A stretch of 64,000 nt of DNA, from the NCBI GenBank assembly GCA_965221575.1, contig CBDCSM010000011.1, positions 868,001-932,000 on the forward strand. Reading direction: 5' to 3'. Below are positions 62,408 to 64,000 of the stretch, piece after piece (position 1 is the stretch's first letter; every line of letters begins with the position of its first letter). Below the pieces are notes generated by a model, which was not told the DNA's origin, did not search any database, and was given only the letters and a program-made list of their open reading frames with translations. The stretch comes from JAPPHA01 sp965221575 (GTDB lineage: Bacteria > Pseudomonadota > Alphaproteobacteria > Rhodobacterales > Rhodobacteraceae). The position numbers and the translations under genes were made by a program.

Positions 62408-62543
62408 CAAATATAGTGAAATCAGGCAATGGCATTTCAGTGAATGTCAGTGAACTGCCGATTTCAACGAATTGCTGAAATAATGTTCATTGGTGAAAAA
62501 TCGAAGCGGAGCGATCTGAACGTCGTGGCAGGATCGCGCTGAA

Positions 62544-62855
62544 TTACTTGCCTTCGCCGAATCGCCCTTCAACCAGGTCCCGCAACGCCCCTGCCAGTTT
62601 CGCCGCTTCCCGGCCGGTCGTTTCGACCTCGATCTCGCAACCGTTGGCGGCTGTCAGCATCAACAAACCCATGATGGAATCACCGGGAACACTCAACCCG
62701 TCCCTCGTGACCGTCGCATCTGCATCGAATGCTTCGACCGTTTCCACGAATCGTGCGGAAGCCCGGGCGTGTAACCCTTTTTCATTGCGAACCGTCAGGA
62801 CTTGTTTCACCGGGACGAGCAGACCAGAGCGCTGGTCATACCCTGCTGGCCTCAC
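62544..62855 (-). CDS. ptsH: HPr family phosphocarrier protein
   Basis: The frame encodes 103 residues from ATG 62855; a GTG at 62810 would give the usual 88 (starting KQVLTVRNEKG). The phosphorylated His is in GLHARASARF, and the regulatory Ser lies in the DSIMGLLML region. It takes phosphate from EI and passes it to EIIA; in alphaproteobacteria this pathway is regulatory and not a sugar importer. It overlaps the end of the EIIA gene by 20 bases if the ATG is used. Confidence 0.93.
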   Translation of the reverse strand: MRPAGYDQRSGLLVPVKQVLTVRNEKGLHARASARFVETVEAFDADATVTRDGLSVPGDSIMGLLMLTAANGCEIEVETTGREAAKLAGALRDLVEGRFGEGK

Positions 62856-63228
62856 ATACGTCGATGTACTTCCGGCCAGCGGCCATGCTCGCGGCTACCG
62901 CATCAGCAAGCGGCATGTGGCGCGACTTGAGCAACTTAAGGAGCATCGGAATATTCGCGCCGCACAGGATCGTCCGGGCCGAACAATTGCACGCGGCCAT
63001 CGAGAGATTGCAGGGCGAACTGCCGATCAGGTCAATCGCAAAGACAACGCCACTCCCGCAATCGACGGAATCGGCCGCCTCGCAGATTTCCCGTTGCTTG
63101 GCTTCGCGGTCACAATCGGTATTTATCGAAACTGCGCAGACCCCGGGCTGTTCTCCGACGACGTGTTCGACCGCCTCGAGATAGGCCTTGGCAAGTTTGC
63201 CATGCCCGACGATCACCACGCCAATCAT
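62836..63228 (-). CDS. PTS mannose-type EIIA protein
   Basis: The EIIA-Man fold protein has 130 residues and the active-site His in IVGHGKLAKAYLEAVEHV (His9) and AIDLIGSSPCNLSMAAC in the middle. It receives phosphate from HPr. In alphaproteobacteria hprK and rapZ usually lie directly upstream; here neither is visible in the remaining 770 bases, so the cluster is either split or rearranged. Confidence 0.93.
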   Translation of the reverse strand: MIGVVIVGHGKLAKAYLEAVEHVVGEQPGVCAVSINTDCDREAKQREICEAADSVDCGSGVVFAIDLIGSSPCNLSMAACNCSARTILCGANIPMLLKLLKSRHMPLADAVAASMAAGRKYIDVCEASRV

Positions 63229-64000
63229 GTCCGGATCGCCTCCGGAACAGTGGCATCAGCGCGTCGTGTGGACGGACGCCGGCCACCTTGTCGCCACAAC
63301 CCGGCGCGGGTTGGCATTCCGTCGGAATTCGACAGAAAATACTCCGGTTCGGGACAGTCCGATTCAGGCAATTTGACCAAACCCCCGTCTGAGCAGAGTA
63401 TGCTCAGGATGGTGTCGTGCAGATTGTGCGACGCACGTTGTCGACATCGTTCGACCTTCCCGAACAACCCAAAAACGCGTTTCGCTACATATCGTTCGTT
63501 ACAAAACTGCGCACGGAATTGCAAAGCCTTTTCAGGCAGGTTTCTCCCCGTGGCTCCGGAGGTCGCGTTATCGTGAAGACGGCCACCCTCCGGCAGCATG
63601 CAAGGCGGCCGATAACCCTAATCCGCCAATCCGCCTCCAGCGTTTGCCACATCGACATGATCGCCCGCAAAGAATGCCTCTCCTGTCTCCGCTTCCGTGG
63701 CTTTTCCGTCTTGGGACCATGTCGATGGCTGAAACCAGGTCGTTCAGGCCATTTGATCGATTTCACGCGTCATTGGGTTTGCCGGTGCAATCGTCCCTCG
63801 CCGTACAGCGCCGATCCCGGACGCCTCGTTCCGTCACGCTCGTCGAGTTCGGGCTTTCCGGCGCGATCTTTGTCGCGCGCGCGCGTCCGGTCCACGAACC
63901 GGCCGTCGTGCGGTCAAGCATGTCATCCCAATCTTTTTTGCACCAGCGCTTCCGGACACGGGCCGGGGAGATGATTCGCAGCGCCGAAGCTTGCGCGGCC
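63229..64000. other. terminal stretch with no convincing gene
   Basis: Frames on both strands are Arg/Ser/Pro-rich with no recognisable domain, and no RapZ or HprK residues can be found. The EIIA promoter should lie close to 63230. The final bases may belong to a gene extending past the window, but I cannot support one. Confidence 0.45.

Noticed and set aside
63417..63974. 185-codon plus-strand open frame at the window end
   Set aside because: Arg/Ser-rich, no domain, no ribosome site; opposite strand equally uninformative.

Overview
The window is GC-rich DNA from an alphaproteobacterium. The evidence is the conserved block twin-TM small protein / cobalamin adenosyltransferase / etfBA / 3-hydroxyacyl-CoA dehydrogenase, the mannose-type EIIA plus HPr pair, an alphaproteobacterial ParC, and the abundance of TRAP and ABC importers. 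No rRNA, tRNA or CRISPR array was seen. The species cannot be named from sequence alone. Gene density is lower than usual: several 0.3-1.9 kb gaps occur, and two of them hold recognisable decayed gene copies, so gene loss is in progress here.

Layout. (1) 1-16.8 kb: a catabolic island for small C-N compounds. It has a partial DinB-like gene, a TRAP importer (P-Q-M, minus strand), a 1.9 kb gap, a small ABM-like protein, a GlxA/AraC regulator, a two-subunit N,N-dimethylformamidase-like enzyme, a creatinase-like M24 protein, and on the minus strand HyuA/HyuB hydantoinase, a DAO-type flavin oxidase and a flavin monooxygenase. (2) 17.7-20.1 kb: a polar amino acid ABC importer. (3) About 20.1-24.8 kb: a transposon with a Zn-binding protein, a DDE transposase, an ExeA/TniB-like ATPase and a Toprim protein, preceded by repeated transposase-site-like motifs. 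(4) 25-29.2 kb: a frameshifted, 5'-truncated Calx-beta autotransporter and an unknown gene pair. (5) 29.5-33.6 kb: a cytochrome P450 and a KefB-type antiporter.

(6) 34-43.7 kb: PhyH-like protein, MocR regulator, methylmalonate-semialdehyde dehydrogenase, a second TRAP importer (Q-P-M) with a UspA protein, and alanine dehydrogenase. (7) 43.9-47 kb: a P450 3' relic, parC and a short-chain dehydrogenase relic. (8) 47-55.4 kb: a UgpABCE-like ABC importer operon with an argininosuccinate-lyase-family enzyme, divergent from a large PIG-L deacetylase. (9) 55.5-60.3 kb: intact SDR, twin-TM protein, cobalamin adenosyltransferase, etfB, etfA, hydroxyacyl-CoA dehydrogenase. (10) 60.4-63.2 kb: an AbiE toxin-antitoxin pair with a palindromic operator, then HPr and EIIA. 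The last 0.8 kb shows no convincing gene.

How the genes fit together. The first 20 kb reads as uptake plus stepwise breakdown of N-methylated amides, ureides or hydantoins: importers, amidohydrolase, creatinase-like enzyme, ATP-dependent hydantoinase, and flavin oxidases acting on the released amines. Regions 6 and 8 are two further uptake-catabolism units. All three importer operons in which the binding-protein gene precedes a permease gene carry a strong stem-loop directly after the binding-protein stop codon, and the fourth importer has a weaker one after its terminal binding-protein gene.
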